Of a stretch of DNA of 64,000 bases, positions 18,070 through 27,170 are shown one piece after another; positions within the stretch are counted from its first letter, which is position 1, and the number at the start of each line of letters is the position of its first letter. Below the pieces are notes generated by a model. The model was given only the letters and a program-made list of their open reading frames with translations, was not told where the DNA came from and made no database searches. Source of the stretch: Thermanaeromonas toyohensis ToBE (GTDB lineage Bacteria > Bacillota > DSM-521 > Neomoorellales > Neomoorellaceae). The stretch is taken from NCBI RefSeq assembly GCF_900176005.1, contig NZ_LT838272.1:2933587-2997586 (forward strand). The letters run 5' to 3'. A program made the translations under genes and the position numbers.

Positions 18070-19048
18070 GACAGGGATGTCGCCGACTAGAACGCTTAGC
18101 TTGGTATTTCTCATCCTGGGTTAGATCAGCCCATAAGGAAAGGGTCACTCCAGTTAATACTAAGAAAATACCCACCACGTGATAAGGGAATAAAGGCTCT
18201 TTAAGTAGTAGCGCGGCCAGGATGATGGCGAAGATAGGATTTAGATTATTAAATATAGCTACTGGCCCGCTCCCAATCCGATGTACCGCTTCGAAATTAA
18301 GAAGCACACCGCACCCGGAAATAATAAGGCCCATATAAAGGACAAGCAGCCACCCAGTAAAAGACAAGTGCCAGCCGTAGCTAACCATTTCCCAAAGACC
18401 CCATGGTAAAAGCCCGAGGGTCCCAAAGAGAAGGCTATACCCCGCCACTATTAAGGGTGGATAGCGGCGCATCAAGCTCTGTCCCCAGATGTTATTTAAG
18501 GCTACCGCCAGCACGTTAAGTAACAGAAGGCCATCCGCTGGATGAAAGGAAAGGGTTAAAAGCCGGGTAAGGGAACCTTTAAGAATAACTAAGAGGAGCC
18601 CAACAAAGGCTATAACCACTCCACCCATCTGGGAGGCTTTAGGCCGTACCCGCCAAAATAAGGCTAGCAAGGCTAGGGTAACGGCCGGGAAGGTAGCGAA
18701 AATAATGGCTGCATTAACGGCAGTGGTATTCTTTAAGGCCCAGGCGAAAGTAATATAGGCACAGCTAATACCCATTAGACCCAAAAGGCCTAGCCGCCAT
18801 ATATCCCCCTTCTCAAGTCTAACAATCTTTCGCTTCTGCCAGAGGAAAGGGGCTAGCACCAGTAAGCCCAACATCCCCCGGATCATAGATAGGGCCGCAG
18901 GTGGTACCTGGGGAGCCACCAGGCGCCCGGCTATGGTATTGCCACCGTAAAGTAGGCAGGCCAAAATAGCTTCCATATAACCTACACGGGAGGATGACCG
19001 TTTTTCTTCTAGGCTACACTCCTGCTCTTCTGACCCACGCTCAAGCAT
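18044..19048 (-). CDS. EamA/DMT-superfamily transporter
   Basis: A 334-residue membrane protein with ten predicted helices in two homologous halves. Each half has the EamA signature (first half 'NTTAVNAAIIFATFPAVTLALLALFW'; second half 'GSGPVAIFNNLNPIFAIILAALLL'). It has a charged cytosolic N-terminus of about 24 residues and a basic tail. Members export amino acids, purines or related metabolites. Being upstream of the hydantoinase cluster on the same strand does not fix the substrate. It overlaps pabC tail to tail. Confidence 0.88.
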   Translation of the reverse strand: MLERGSEEQECSLEEKRSSSRVGYMEAILACLLYGGNTIAGRLVAPQVPPAALSMIRGMLGLLVLAPFLWQKRKIVRLEKGDIWRLGLLGLMGISCAYITFAWALKNTTAVNAAIIFATFPAVTLALLALFWRVRPKASQMGGVVIAFVGLLLVILKGSLTRLLTLSFHPADGLLLLNVLAVALNNIWGQSLMRRYPPLIVAGYSLLFGTLGLLPWGLWEMVSYGWHLSFTGWLLVLYMGLIISGCGVLLNFEAVHRIGSGPVAIFNNLNPIFAIILAALLLKEPLFPYHVVGIFLVLTGVTLSLWADLTQDEKYQAKRSSRRHPCPKRSCCEG

Positions 19049-19127
19049 TTTTTTACCTTCTCTCCAAGGGGAACTAGGGATAATTTTATCCCTTCTTACC
19101 CCTTAAAGCAACCCAAAAAGAAGCCCG

Positions 19128-20486
19128 TTAGTGCCGCTTACCAGGAATAAACTGGCCCTGGCCCGGGCGGCCTAAGAATCTCCCTTGGTAATAGATAAGT
19201 TCCCCGCGCAAAAAAGTAGCTTCTGGATATCCCTTTAAAGTATGGCCAGCAAAGGGTGTATATCCTGCCGCGGAATGGAGCACCTTAGCATTGAGTTGCA
19301 GTTCCCTCCGGGGATCAAAAATTACGATATCAGCATCGCTTCCGGGATTGAGATCCCCCTTTCGTGGGTACAATCCAAAAAGCCTGGCCGGGTTAGTGGA
19401 AAGAACCTGCACAAGCTGCGGTAAACTTAGCCAGCCTTCCCGGACGCCATAGGAATAAAGAAGGGGGAGAAGGGTTTCCGTGCCTGGGACTCCAGCGGGG
19501 GTGTCCCAAAAGCTTGTACCGGCCGCTTTCTGCTCCGGAGTATAACTACAATGATCAGTGGCTACTACCTGGAGATGACCCTCCGCTAGGGCCTGCCAGA
19601 GCTTACGATTGTCTTGTTCCTTCCGTAAGGGAGGGCACATGAGGTAGAGAGGGGCATCCTTTGTAGCATAAACTTCCTCTGTAAGGAGCAGGTAATGAGG
19701 GCAGGTCTCTCCAAAAACCTTCAAGCCTTCCTTCCGAACACCAGCGATAAGTTCGGCCGCTCCCCCGGTAGAGACATGGACGAAGTAAAGGGGAGCTTGG
19801 CACTCCTTAGCTATATGGAGCAGACGTCGCACAGCCTCTATCTCTGCCTCTGGAGGCCGGCTCAAGGCGTGGTAATGGGCTGAAGTACGCTTCTCTGCCT
19901 CAAGCTTTTTCCGAGCGGACATAACTAGGTCATGGTCTTCAGCATGCACAGTTACCAAAGCACCAAGTTTTTTAGCGTTTTGTATACACTTTCCGATAGC
20001 CTCATAGCTTAAGCGCTGGTTGTAGGTAGTAAAAACTTTAAAGCTAACTAGACCCCGGTCGACTGCTGCCTGTAAAGCTTTTTTATCGTCTTCATGTCCT
20101 GGAAGAAGTACCAGGTGAAGACTAAAATCCACCGCCACTTTATCCTTAGCTTCTCTAAGGCGGTGTTCAATTACTTCTTCTAACCTATCTTCAGACCGGG
20201 TGGGTTCCGCATAATCAATAACTGTAGTAACCCCACCGCACGCGGCTACCACTGTACCGGTGTAAAAATCATCTGCCGTCCACAAGTTTCCTATGGGCAT
20301 CTGGTAATGGACATGGGCATCAATAATCCCGGGCAGAATATATTTCCCCCGTGCATCCAGGACTTCCGCAGAAGCGGCAGTTAAGCCCGGCCCCCGGGCC
20401 ACAATTTTATCTCCCTCTATCAATAGGTCAGCCTGCTCTACTTTTTCCGCCGTAACTACCCAACCGCCTTTAATCAGCCAGGCCAA
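19128..20486 (-). CDS. hydA: dihydropyrimidinase/hydantoinase-type cyclic amidohydrolase
   Basis: A 452-residue TIM-barrel amidohydrolase opening cyclic diamides such as dihydropyrimidines, hydantoin or allantoin. The binuclear metal site is visible: H58 and H60 in IIDAHVHYQ, a carboxylated Lys near 150 in GLVSFKVFTTY, His in TVHAEDHD and in FVHVSTGGA, and Asp in VVATDHCSYT. Length is normal for D-hydantoinases. The start is TTG at 20486, with GGGAGGGGG 8 nt upstream. It follows a threonine-synthase-like enzyme and the fused molybdenum hydroxylase. That resembles the purine/hydantoin clusters of E. coli (ssnA-xdhD region) and clostridia. I infer a role in ring opening of an oxidised purine or hydantoin. 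Confidence 0.88.
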   Translation of the reverse strand: MAWLIKGGWVVTAEKVEQADLLIEGDKIVARGPGLTAASAEVLDARGKYILPGIIDAHVHYQMPIGNLWTADDFYTGTVVAACGGVTTVIDYAEPTRSEDRLEEVIEHRLREAKDKVAVDFSLHLVLLPGHEDDKKALQAAVDRGLVSFKVFTTYNQRLSYEAIGKCIQNAKKLGALVTVHAEDHDLVMSARKKLEAEKRTSAHYHALSRPPEAEIEAVRRLLHIAKECQAPLYFVHVSTGGAAELIAGVRKEGLKVFGETCPHYLLLTEEVYATKDAPLYLMCPPLRKEQDNRKLWQALAEGHLQVVATDHCSYTPEQKAAGTSFWDTPAGVPGTETLLPLLYSYGVREGWLSLPQLVQVLSTNPARLFGLYPRKGDLNPGSDADIVIFDPRRELQLNAKVLHSAAGYTPFAGHTLKGYPEATFLRGELIYYQGRFLGRPGQGQFIPGKRH

Positions 20487-20514
20487 AGGGTCCCCCTCCC
20501 TTTATCTTTTATCT

Positions 20515-21765
20515 TTATAGTAGAGGTTTTAGGGCTAAAGCCAGTTTTTCCATATCCGGGGGCAAACTCAAAGGTGCTGATGTAGCCTTAATGGCATTAG
20601 CTACATCCTTTAGACCGTTCCCTGTTACTAGGCACACCACTTTCTCTTGGGGCTTTACTACCCCTTCCTTTACAGCCCGGATAAGGCCAGCTAACCCTGC
20701 TACCCCGGCAGGTTCCCCAAATACGCCCGTAGTCCTACCGAGCAAGCGCATAGCATTAAGTATTTCTTCATCGCTAACATTGATCATAGTACCTCCTGAA
20801 TGGCGCACAGCCCGCAGGGCTTTTTCCGGGTTGCGGGGCACCCCTACCGCTATACTATCGGCCAGGGTATTTTCCTCCATGGGACGGACCTTACCGCCTT
20901 CTCTAAAGGCCCGGGTAATAGGGCAGCAACCCTCAGCCTGGACTCCTAGCATACGGGGGAACCTATCGATCCACCCGGCACGGTACAGGTCTACCCAAGC
21001 TTTCCAGGCCCCCGCGATGGTGCAACCATCTCCTACAGAAACTACTACCCAGTCGGGGACCTCCCAGTTCAGCTGCTCAGCCACCTCCAGGCAAACCGTC
21101 TTCTTTCCTTCCACCAGGTAGGGATTGATGGCTGCATTACGGTTGTACCATCCCCAACGTTTTATAGCTTGAGCTGAAAGCCGGAAAGCATCCTCATAGG
21201 AACCCTGCACGCTCACCACAGTAGCTCCGAAAACAAGGAGCTGGGCTATCTTGCCCTGGGGTGCCCTGGCTGGAACAAAGATAAAGGCCCTTAACCCCAC
21301 AGCAGCAGCAGCCCCGGCTAAAGAAGAAGCTGCATTCCCGGTAGAGGCGCAAGCTACAGCTTTAGCCCCTTCGGCCAATGCCCTGGCCACAGCTATGGCC
21401 GAAGCCCGATCCTTAAGGGAAGCCGTGGGATTCACCCCGTCATCCTTAATGTAAAGGTACTTTAGGCCTAGTTCCTGGGCTAAACGCTTAGCCTCATATA
21501 AGGGGCTCCATCCCACGCGTAAAGGAGGAAGTTCCCCTTCTTGATTTACAGGGAGGAAAGGACGATAACGCCACATAGAAGTCTCGCAATTTTTCCGCAA
21601 GCTTTCCCGGGAGATAGCCCTATTAATGTAATCGTAATCGTAATCTACATCTAGAATACCTTCCTTTTCCCCGCAATGGGGACAGGTGTATAGGCCCACT
21701 TCCGGCTGGTATGTTCTACCACAGTTTATACAATGGAGCCCTAGCACGTTGAACATATCAGACAT
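20515..21765 (-). CDS. threonine synthase-family PLP enzyme
   Basis: A 416-residue fold-II PLP enzyme. An N-terminal zinc ribbon (CINC...CPHC, residues 11-34) comes first. The PLP lysine lies in ASLKDRAS, the phosphate-binding loop is 'STGNAASSLAG', and 'CLVTGNGLKD' is near the C-terminus. These are threonine synthase features (O-phosphohomoserine to threonine). The position between a hydantoinase and a molybdenum hydroxylase, with no other threonine genes, leaves room for a related beta/gamma-elimination on a different amino acid. The ATG at 21765 is the start. A second PLP enzyme lies at 24511-25869. Confidence 0.8.
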   Translation of the reverse strand: MSDMFNVLGLHCINCGRTYQPEVGLYTCPHCGEKEGILDVDYDYDYINRAISRESLRKNCETSMWRYRPFLPVNQEGELPPLRVGWSPLYEAKRLAQELGLKYLYIKDDGVNPTASLKDRASAIAVARALAEGAKAVACASTGNAASSLAGAAAAVGLRAFIFVPARAPQGKIAQLLVFGATVVSVQGSYEDAFRLSAQAIKRWGWYNRNAAINPYLVEGKKTVCLEVAEQLNWEVPDWVVVSVGDGCTIAGAWKAWVDLYRAGWIDRFPRMLGVQAEGCCPITRAFREGGKVRPMEENTLADSIAVGVPRNPEKALRAVRHSGGTMINVSDEEILNAMRLLGRTTGVFGEPAGVAGLAGLIRAVKEGVVKPQEKVVCLVTGNGLKDVANAIKATSAPLSLPPDMEKLALALKPLL

Positions 21766-21836
21766 AATTGTAGTTCATCCTCTCCCCTTATAACCCTAAT
21801 AATAACTTTCCAACAACTTCCCACTTAAAATCACTT

Positions 21837-24413
21837 TTACTCCTCTTCCTTTTTCCTTCTCCTATAGGGAGTGCCCTCTAGCGGTAAAGAGGTTCTAAAG
21901 ATTCCGTCCCGGCGGAAGTAGGCTCCCGCTACAGCGGCAGCAGTAGGTATACTGGCTATCTCGCCCAACCCTTTGGCTCCAAAGGCGTACTGGGTGCCTC
22001 CCTTTTCCACCAGAATGGTCTCTATACGGGGTACCTGGGTAAACCGGAAAAGACCCAAACGGCCCATTTGCTGGTACTGGGGGATACCTTCCTTTACAGG
22101 AAAATCTTCGGTCAAAGCAAAACCTAGCCCCATGACCACGCCGCCTTCGATCTGGCCCTCTATATTTAAAGGATTAATAGCCCGGCCCACATCATGGGCC
22201 GCTACCACTTTGCTTACCCGGCCTTCCTCATCCAGTATGACCACGTGCGTAGCGTAACCGTAAGCCACATGGGTAACCGGATGCTCTTTCCCAGAGTTGA
22301 TAGGATCGGTAACCCCGTAAAATTCACCAGCGAAGGTACGGCCTTCTAGCTCTTCAAGGGCATATTCCTTTAATTCTCGAGCGAGCTCGCTAGCGGCTCG
22401 CCGGACAGCTTCCCCAGTAAAAAGGCTCTGGCGGGAAGCCGTAGTGATTCCAGCGTCAGGAGTGAGGGCAGTATCGGCCAGGACTACTTCTATTTTTTCT
22501 GCCGGCAAGCCTGTAGCTTCGGCTACTATTTGGATGAGTACAGATTCTAGCCCTTGACCTAAGCAGGCTGCACCAGAATAGATTAAAACTTTACCTTCCC
22601 TTATTACCAGATTAGCCCTCCCGATATCCCTCGTGCCCACTCCTAACCCTACGTTTTTAAAGGCACAAGCGATACCGGCATAAGGGCTGCTCTCAAAAAC
22701 CTCTTTTACAGCCAAAAGCGTCTCTTTAATCCCTACATCTTCCGTTACCACCTGACCAGTAGCTATGGTATCCCCTGGCTCTAGGGCATTTATCCAGCGT
22801 ATCTCCCAGGGCGACTTACCGATCTTCTGGGCCAGGAGGTTCAGTTGGCTTTCACAAGCGAAGGTCACCTGGGGTACACCGAACCCCCGGAAAGCCCCCG
22901 CTGGTGGATTATTGGTGTATACTGCCCGCCCGTAAATCTTAACATGGGGAATCCGGTAAGGGCCAGTAACATGGGTACAAGCTCGCTCTAAAACTTGGGC
23001 ACCCAAGGAAGCATAAGCACCTGTATCAGAGGTAATTTCAGCCACCAGGGCTACCAGGCGACCTTCCTCATCGCAGCCTGTAGTAAGCTTGATCTCCATG
23101 GCATGCCGCTTGGGGTGCACAAGGATGCTTTCGCGACGGCTTAAAGTTATCTTTACTGGCCGCCTGCTAGCCCAGGCCAAGAGGGCCGCATGGTGTTGGA
23201 CGCTCAAATCCTCTTTGCCTCCGAAAGCTCCACCCACGTATTGATTTATCACCCGGATCTTTTCCGGGGGGAGCCCTAAAAGGGAGGCAATTTGTTCCTG
23301 GACCTCATATACTCCCTGGGTGCTGGTATATATGGTCAGGCCTTCCCCTTCCGGAACAGCTATAGCGCTTTCCGGCTCTAAAAAGGCGTGCTCTGTAAAG
23401 GGAGTACGATAAGTATTGGTCACTACATAAGCGCAAGATTTTAAAGCTTCCTCTGCATTACCCTTAAGTATTCTAGTCTCGCTTAAAACGTTCCCCTTAG
23501 GATGTAAAGAGGGTGCTCCTGGGGCCAAAGCCTCAGCAGGGCTGGTTACAGGAGGTAGGGGTTCATACTCTACCTTTATGCTCTCTAAAGCCTTTCGTGC
23601 TATATACGGGCTTTCGGCAGCCACCAAGGCTATGGCATCACCTACATAGCGTACCTCTTCACCTACAGCTACCAAAGCAGGCCAATCCTTAAAGATAAGC
23701 CCCTGATACCGCTCCCCAGGTATATCCTTAGCCGTAAGAACAGTTACCACCCCAGGGATCTGTAAAGCCGGGCTTACATCCAGGGACACAAGGCGAGCCC
23801 GGGCATAAGGGGGACGAAGGACGGCGCCATAAAGCATGCCGGGAAATACCAGATCATCCACATAGATAGCCTGGCCCAGTACTTTAGCCGGAGCCTCGGG
23901 CCGGAAGAAACGCCTGCCCATACCTGCTTCTTCTCCCTGGTCGGGCTTGATCTCTCCTCGTAAGGCCCGCGCAGCAGCTTGAACGGCCGTGATAATTTTT
24001 TGGTAACCCGTACAACGGCAGAGATGCCCCTTAAAGGCTTGCCGTATCTCTTCCTCGGAAGGATCAGGATTGCGGTCCAAGAGGGCCTTAGCTTCCATCA
24101 CCATACCCGGCGTGCAGAAGCCACACTGAACTGCTCCAGCGGAGGTAAAGGCCCACGCATAAATTTCCTTCTCCCGTAATGATAAGCCCTCCACGGTTAA
24201 TACTTCCTGGCCTATAGCTTTATAGGCAGGCAAGCGGCAAGCCCGCACCGGCCGCCCGTTTAGCAAAACAGTACAGGCTCCGCAGACCCCTTCTCCACAC
24301 CCGTTTTTGGCCCCTGTAAGCCGCAAATGATCCCGTAAAACTTCCAATAACGTAGCCTCCGGCTGTACTTCCAGGGTCCTGGACTGCCCATTCACTATTA
24401 AACTTAAGCGCAT
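21837..24413 (-). CDS. fused 2Fe-2S/molybdopterin hydroxylase, selenium-dependent xanthine dehydrogenase type
   Basis: An 858-residue fusion. Residues 1-155 form a xanthine-dehydrogenase small subunit with two [2Fe-2S] sites: plant-type C39, C44, C47, C59, and helical C97, C100, C132, C134. The molybdopterin subunit follows from about 165, with 'GGAFGGKED', 'GAFRGFGVPQ', 'CLGQGLES' and the C-terminal catalytic Glu in AKGLGEIAS. There is no FAD domain. This architecture and length match the selenium-dependent molybdenum hydroxylase 1/XdhD group, whose maturation proteins YqeB, YqeC-MocA and XdhC are encoded at 42.6-46.6 kb. Expected substrate: a purine or N-heterocycle; likely cytosolic. Selenium use is inferred from that gene association only. 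Confidence 0.9.
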   Translation of the reverse strand: MRLSLIVNGQSRTLEVQPEATLLEVLRDHLRLTGAKNGCGEGVCGACTVLLNGRPVRACRLPAYKAIGQEVLTVEGLSLREKEIYAWAFTSAGAVQCGFCTPGMVMEAKALLDRNPDPSEEEIRQAFKGHLCRCTGYQKIITAVQAAARALRGEIKPDQGEEAGMGRRFFRPEAPAKVLGQAIYVDDLVFPGMLYGAVLRPPYARARLVSLDVSPALQIPGVVTVLTAKDIPGERYQGLIFKDWPALVAVGEEVRYVGDAIALVAAESPYIARKALESIKVEYEPLPPVTSPAEALAPGAPSLHPKGNVLSETRILKGNAEEALKSCAYVVTNTYRTPFTEHAFLEPESAIAVPEGEGLTIYTSTQGVYEVQEQIASLLGLPPEKIRVINQYVGGAFGGKEDLSVQHHAALLAWASRRPVKITLSRRESILVHPKRHAMEIKLTTGCDEEGRLVALVAEITSDTGAYASLGAQVLERACTHVTGPYRIPHVKIYGRAVYTNNPPAGAFRGFGVPQVTFACESQLNLLAQKIGKSPWEIRWINALEPGDTIATGQVVTEDVGIKETLLAVKEVFESSPYAGIACAFKNVGLGVGTRDIGRANLVIREGKVLIYSGAACLGQGLESVLIQIVAEATGLPAEKIEVVLADTALTPDAGITTASRQSLFTGEAVRRAASELARELKEYALEELEGRTFAGEFYGVTDPINSGKEHPVTHVAYGYATHVVILDEEGRVSKVVAAHDVGRAINPLNIEGQIEGGVVMGLGFALTEDFPVKEGIPQYQQMGRLGLFRFTQVPRIETILVEKGGTQYAFGAKGLGEIASIPTAAAVAGAYFRRDGIFRTSLPLEGTPYRRRKKEEE

Positions 24414-24510
24414 CCTTGCCCCCTCCTTCTTGTTCTGTCAGCTTAATTGCTAGGGCTGAAGCAACATCCCTGCTTATACCCCGCAAGACCTGTTTTTGCC
24501 CGCCCTTAAT

Positions 24511-25869
24511 CTACCTTAAAGCCCGGATTTTTTCATCATACTCTTTTATCTTGGCGTACTCATCCTCCCAGAAACTGGGGCTCCGCATGGCATCTAGATA
24601 TTCCTTGGTATACCCGAAGGGAAGCCAATCTTGCTCTTTTTGAGCAAAAAGCCGTTCCTTAGCTTCTGGCTTGCGGAAATCGTATATATATTCCTCATTA
24701 GCCCGCAGGAAAATATCCCGGTACCAGCGTTCCAGAACAAAATCCGTAATCTCTAAGGTCCGCCGCTCCAGGTCATCCAGAACCGAACGATAGCGGTCAA
24801 AACCATCGGTAGCGATGGTCACTACGTTGTCACCAGGGCCTAGCCGCAAAAATTTAGCCATTTTAATGGCCCCCAGGATGTTGCATATACCAGAGATACC
24901 GAAGTTATCCTTTAACTCTAAGGCTTTTTCTTCCTTAACCCCCATTTTTATCAGGACCTCGGTACCGTCTTGGATAAGCTTAAGCCCTTTCACACAATCA
25001 TCGTCGTGGATCAACACCACAAAATCGGTATTGAGCACGTTATGGATTAATGTGCACATTTTGTCCCCGATGCCCTCAATCCGGTGCTGCCCACGTCCCC
25101 CAGTAGCCAGGGTGGAACACTCGTACGGCTCCAGAGCTGCCACTTTACACTCTGGAAAAACCTTCTTAATCTCATCTCCTGCGCCGATGGTACCGGCTGA
25201 ACCTGGTGCGGAGACAAAGCAAGCTATGCGGCCATTGCCTACATCCCGGACCGCCTCAATGGCCGAATTGCCGGTAACATACCGATGGAACCGGTAGTTG
25301 GGTAAAAGCTCGAATTGAGCCAGGGCAAAGTTTTTAGGATCCTTTTTCAGTTCATAAGTACGCTTCAAGGTAAGGATCACATCAGATTCCGTTCCAGGAG
25401 TTAAGTCCAGTTCCCCGCCATATTTACGAATGCGCTCGTATCTTTCATCACTCATACTATCTGGCATAATAACAATAGCCCTATACCCCATAAGCCGGCA
25501 AATGTAAGCTACGCCAATACCGAAATTGCCCGTAGAAGGGCCTAAAATAGTATGTTCACCTGGCCGTATAACCCCGTCTACACATCCCTCAATCAGCGTA
25601 GCATAAGCTGGTCCCACTTTGTGGGATCCTGAAGGGAAATACCGTCCCAAGAGTACCACTATATTGGCGTCTACTCCTGTAAGTTCCGGGGGTAATACCA
25701 GCTTCCGCACCTGATTATTTTCATCTTTCCAGGTGATGTTAAAAAGGTTTATGGGATCCAGCTCATCCTCCTTAAGGGCCTTTAGCGCCCTCTGCCGTAT
25801 CTCAGGGTCGATCTTCTCCGGATAAAGCATCTCTTCATAAGTAGGTCCAAAGGGTATTTTGCCTTCCAT
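24511..25869 (-). CDS. fold-II PLP-dependent enzyme, cysteine synthase/diaminopropionate lyase-like
   Basis: A 452-residue fold-II PLP enzyme. The putative Schiff-base lysine is in PSGSHKVGPAYA, the phosphate loop is 'GPSTGNFGIGVAYI', and 'SAPGSAGTIGAG' is near the middle. It resembles the O-acetylserine sulfhydrylase superfamily but is about 130 residues longer, with a distinct C-terminal tail after about 400. Similar proteins occur in purine-degradation clusters, where YgeX is a 2,3-diaminopropionate ammonia-lyase. That enzyme is an analogy, not an assignment. It is the first gene of the hydA-type cluster, starts at ATG 25869 with GGAGGG upstream, and is followed by the fused hydroxylase after about 95 bp. 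Confidence 0.7.
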   Translation of the reverse strand: MEGKIPFGPTYEEMLYPEKIDPEIRQRALKALKEDELDPINLFNITWKDENNQVRKLVLPPELTGVDANIVVLLGRYFPSGSHKVGPAYATLIEGCVDGVIRPGEHTILGPSTGNFGIGVAYICRLMGYRAIVIMPDSMSDERYERIRKYGGELDLTPGTESDVILTLKRTYELKKDPKNFALAQFELLPNYRFHRYVTGNSAIEAVRDVGNGRIACFVSAPGSAGTIGAGDEIKKVFPECKVAALEPYECSTLATGGRGQHRIEGIGDKMCTLIHNVLNTDFVVLIHDDDCVKGLKLIQDGTEVLIKMGVKEEKALELKDNFGISGICNILGAIKMAKFLRLGPGDNVVTIATDGFDRYRSVLDDLERRTLEITDFVLERWYRDIFLRANEEYIYDFRKPEAKERLFAQKEQDWLPFGYTKEYLDAMRSPSFWEDEYAKIKEYDEKIRALR

Positions 25870-25977
25870 GGGAATCCCTCCGCTTTAGCTTCGTTAAGTA
25901 TAATATCACATAGAGACAAAAACTTCACTATTACTTACGTAGTATTCGACGAAGAACAGCCGATCCCTCTTTTTTCT

Positions 25978-26011
25978 ATAAAAAAATTAAAGGGCGAAAA
26001 TGTTTTCGCCC
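25978..26011 (-). terminator. intrinsic terminator after the PgpA-family gene
   Basis: A perfect inverted repeat, GGGCGAAAA (25992-26000) and TTTTCGCCC (26003-26011), is followed on the minus strand by a T-rich tract (TTTAATTTTTTTAT). It lies about 45 bp past the stop of the gene at 26056-26586, so it ends that transcript before the PLP enzyme gene. Confidence 0.88.
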
Positions 26012-26055
26012 GGAAGCCGTCTGTAATTTAGCAGTTACCTATAGAACTTTGGAGC

Positions 26056-26586
26056 TCATTCCTTATCCCGTTCCCTGTGGGCTAAACGAGCTGCAGCCGC
26101 TGCTACAATAGCAGCTACTAGATCATCTAAAAAGGTGTTCACCTGCTGGCCTTTTTTCTCGTTGATTTTACCAATAACACCAGGCTTTATTTTATCTAAA
26201 TACCCGAAATTGGTGAGACCGATGGAACCATAAATATTAACTATACTTAAAGCCAATACCTCATCTATCCCGTATAGGCTATCGTCGCTGCGCAACATGG
26301 TGGATAACGGCTCGGCGAACATCCCCTTCTCAGCCATTTCATCCAAGGAAAGCCCAGTAAAAACAGCATTCTGTACTTCCCGTTTCTCCAACACCCTTTC
26401 TACACTCTCCAGACACTCTTTAAGGGTTAAAGTAGGAATATATTTTTTCTGAATAGAATAAACCAGGGAAGCCATATCCTCCAAGGTTACCCCTCGCCGT
26501 TCCAACCACTCGACGGTTAAATATTTTAATTTTAGTTTTAGGCTCCCCGGTGTAGCTTCCTCCCTAGCCACATTAATCATACCCAT
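26056..26586 (-). CDS. phosphatidylglycerophosphatase A family protein (YutG-like)
   Basis: A 176-residue protein of the PgpA/YutG family. The YutG-like block 'DEVLALSIVNIYGSIGLTNFGYLDK' lies near residue 105, followed by a loop 'KPGVIGKI' and a 'NTFLDDLVAAIVAA' C-terminal helix with the conserved acidic pair. In Gram-positives this family is mostly soluble. It is assigned to phosphatidylglycerophosphate dephosphorylation, though some members have other or unknown substrates. Two ATGs two codons apart (26586 and 26580) are possible; GGAG precedes both. It is a single-gene transcript ended by the terminator at 25978-26011. Confidence 0.85.
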   Translation of the reverse strand: MGMINVAREEATPGSLKLKLKYLTVEWLERRGVTLEDMASLVYSIQKKYIPTLTLKECLESVERVLEKREVQNAVFTGLSLDEMAEKGMFAEPLSTMLRSDDSLYGIDEVLALSIVNIYGSIGLTNFGYLDKIKPGVIGKINEKKGQQVNTFLDDLVAAIVAAAAARLAHRERDKE

Positions 26587-26698
26587 TTTCTCCGGCCCCC
26601 TCTCTTAAATCAATAACATTATAGCATAATAGAAGGCCCCCTCAAGGTACTTACTGGAGCTTTGGAAAAATACTATGGGGGTAGAAAAGGCGGCTTTC

Positions 26699-26971
26699 CT
26701 ACCCCTTTAATAGTCTTTTCAGCACCTTACCCGTCGGGCTTTTGGGTAATTCTGCTACAAATTCAAATATCCTAGGGATCTTATAAGGGGCTAGGCGCTC
26801 TTTCAAAAACTCTTGCCGCCTGTCGACAGAGGCTCCTTCTTTCAAAACAATATAAGCTTTTACCGTTTCCCCCTTGAGGGAGTCACCGACGCCTACTACC
26901 GCTGTTTCCAAAACGGCTGGGTGGGTTAGGAGACATTCCTCTACTTCACGGGGGTGAACCTCCACCTGGAC
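26699..26971 (-). pseudogene. C-terminal remnant of an acyl-CoA synthetase (AMP-binding enzyme)
   Basis: About 90 codons encode only the C-terminal domain of an AMP-forming acyl-CoA synthetase: 'VHPREVEECLLTHPAV' (the A8 hinge region) through the catalytic lysine motif PTGKVLKRLL at the natural end. The reading frame is cut at its 5' end exactly where the IS200/IS605 right-end hairpin begins. The N-terminal remnant is at 28814-28927, and the roughly 380 residues between are gone. It has no natural start and should be non-functional. Confidence 0.88.
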
Positions 26972-27170
26972 GAGCCCGGCGGCTTCCTGGGGAAGCCGGG
27001 GATAGCCCCGACGGCCCTCAGCACCTCACCGGGAGACGCCTGCCTGAAGGCAGGTCTTACTCCCCCTCAGTGCGCTACATCCTGGCACCCAGGTTAGCCC
27101 CAGATGCCGGATGGCCCGGTCCATGGGCATCTACTACTCAGCGTAGATACGTCTCCGCCTTCATCAGGCT
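26972..27170 (-). ncRNA. candidate TnpB guide RNA (reRNA/omegaRNA) region
   Basis: Between the tnpB stop and the element's right end, on the tnpB strand, lie about 190 nt of GC-rich, structured sequence. Visible hairpins are CCTGCC/GGCAGG near 27040-27055 and the terminal GGCTTCC-CCA-GGAAGCC. In studied IS200/IS605 elements the tnpB 3' end plus right end gives the guide RNA scaffold, with the guide taken from the flank just beyond the end. Here the guide would read into the acyl-CoA synthetase remnant below 26972. This is a prediction from position; no covariance check was possible. Confidence 0.5.
26981..26997. repeat. right-end hairpin of the IS200/IS605 element
   Basis: GGCTTCC (26981-26987) and GGAAGCC (26991-26997) are separated by 3 nt, with further CCCGG/CCGGG pairing outside. 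This is the kind of subterminal imperfect palindrome recognised by Y1 transposases. Coding similarity of the disrupted synthetase resumes directly below it. Confidence 0.75.
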
